A stretch of DNA of 5,596 nt from Candidatus Brocadiaceae bacterium. Lineage in GTDB: Bacteria; Planctomycetota; Brocadiia; SM23-32. The DNA lies in NCBI GenBank assembly GCA_003567495.1, contig PWZK01000196.1:1-5596 (forward strand), written 5' to 3'. Shown piece after piece: positions 5,145-5,596 of this stretch; within the stretch, counting starts at the first letter, position 1, and the number at the start of each line of letters is the position of its first letter. The notes beneath the pieces were generated by a model, which saw only the letters and a program-made list of their open reading frames with translations, was not told the origin of the DNA and did no database searches. The position numbers were made by a program, and so were the translations under genes.

Positions 5145-5596
5145 ATGCGTAAAAAGTCTTTGTTTAAAACCAGTGGGTTAGGGTTGGCGCTGATTATTCC
5201 GGCTCTTTTTCTGCTTTCCGGCTGCGGTGAAGCGCCTCAGGCGGAGCCGGAAAAAATCAACATTATCGAGGGTGACGCTCAGGCGGGAGCGCCGCGGTCC
5301 GAGGGACAGACTTTGCGGGTGGAGGTTCTGGGGCCGCGCCGGGAAGGATGGCTCGGGGGCCGGGGAAGAAGACACCCGGCGGCCGGAGTGACGGTGCGGT
5401 TTGAGAGAGTGGAGGAAGAGTCCGGGATAGAATTCACGGCTCCGCGGGAAGTTGAAACGGATGCCGGCGGTTATGCCGAAACCGAGTTCAGGTTCGGAGC
5501 CGAATTCGGCGATCGCTATATCCGGGCGACAGTGAAGGAAAAACCCGAGATAAGCCTTGATTTCCGGCTGATTTCCGGCCTGGAAAAGATCGGGGA
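5145..5596 (+). CDS. Lipoprotein with Ig-like N-terminal segment, possibly the front of a Na+/phosphate cotransporter protein (3' end cut)
   Basis: The product begins with a lysine/arginine-rich n-region (MRKKSLFK), a hydrophobic core and the lipobox LSGC, with Cys27 as the expected lipid anchor. The mature protein would be held on the outer face of the membrane. After a short linker, residues about 55-140 look like a bacterial Ig-like (Big-type) fold: AAGVTVRFE, then TDAGGYAETEFRFG and YIRATV, matching the usual pattern of a 'G-V-x-V-x-F' strand, a 'T-D-x-x-G' turn and closing strands. The 150 codons seen are open to the window edge. From memory, some Na+/Pi cotransporter-family proteins start with such a lipobox and Ig-like segment, and the PhoR-like kinase upstream of the cassette fits. 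No transporter membrane helices are visible yet, so this is inference; a plain surface lipoprotein is the alternative. G+C is high, unlike the cassette to the left. Confidence 0.85.
   Translation, partial: MRKKSLFKTSGLGLALIIPALFLLSGCGEAPQAEPEKINIIEGDAQAGAPRSEGQTLRVEVLGPRREGWLGGRGRRHPAAGVTVRFERVEEESGIEFTAPREVETDAGGYAETEFRFGAEFGDRYIRATVKEKPEISLDFRLISGLEKIG

Overview
The window looks like a piece of a bacterial chromosome in which a DNA methylation and repair cassette sits between two genes that seem to belong together. The outer genes are fairly GC-rich, with individual 60-base lines reaching 70-75% G+C. They encode a PhoR/PnpS-type sensor kinase and a lipoprotein with a classical LSGC lipobox. 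Strong AGGAGG-like ribosome sites and TTG/ATG starts are seen. A Gram-positive, Clostridia-like host is possible, but the sequence alone does not settle this.

Layout: (1) Positions 2-1747 (+) hold a membrane histidine kinase of PhoR/PnpS type, cut at its 5' end by the window edge. (2) Positions 1748-1847 are a 100-base gap with a perfect 13-base palindrome (GTAACC-G-GGTTAC) about 40 bases before the next gene. (3) Positions 1848-3137 (+) encode a C5-cytosine DNA methyltransferase with all main motifs and an N-terminal segment that reads as a ribbon-helix-helix DNA-binding domain. (4) Positions 3124-3732 (-) hold an unrecognised, mostly helical protein of 202 codons, overlapping the methyltransferase gene tail to tail by 14 bases. 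Its frame stays open upstream except for one amber codon. It can be traced back to an ATG at 3831 that overlaps the vsr stop codon, so the present gene appears to be a nonsense-damaged form of a longer one. (5) Positions 3828-4310 (-) encode a Vsr very-short-patch mismatch endonuclease with intact catalytic and zinc residues. (6) Positions 4311-5144 hold no gene I can name. The stretch contains an open frame continuous with vsr, a 13-codon mini-ORF with a perfect ribosome site, an 11-base inverted repeat and a good sigma-A-like promoter facing right. (7) Positions 5145-5596 (+) encode the start of a lipoprotein with an Ig-like segment, cut by the window end. It may be the front of a Na+/phosphate cotransporter-type protein (inference).

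How the genes fit: the methyltransferase makes 5-methylcytosine, whose deamination gives T:G mismatches, and Vsr nicks at such mismatches to start repair, so the pair forms a functional unit. The unknown gene, apparently once translationally coupled to vsr, is the obvious place to look for a partner restriction enzyme, but no nuclease motif in it is convincing. The cassette is clearly lower in G+C (sampled lines about 37-47%) than its flanks, which fits horizontal arrival between a phosphate-sensing kinase gene and a possible phosphate-transport gene.
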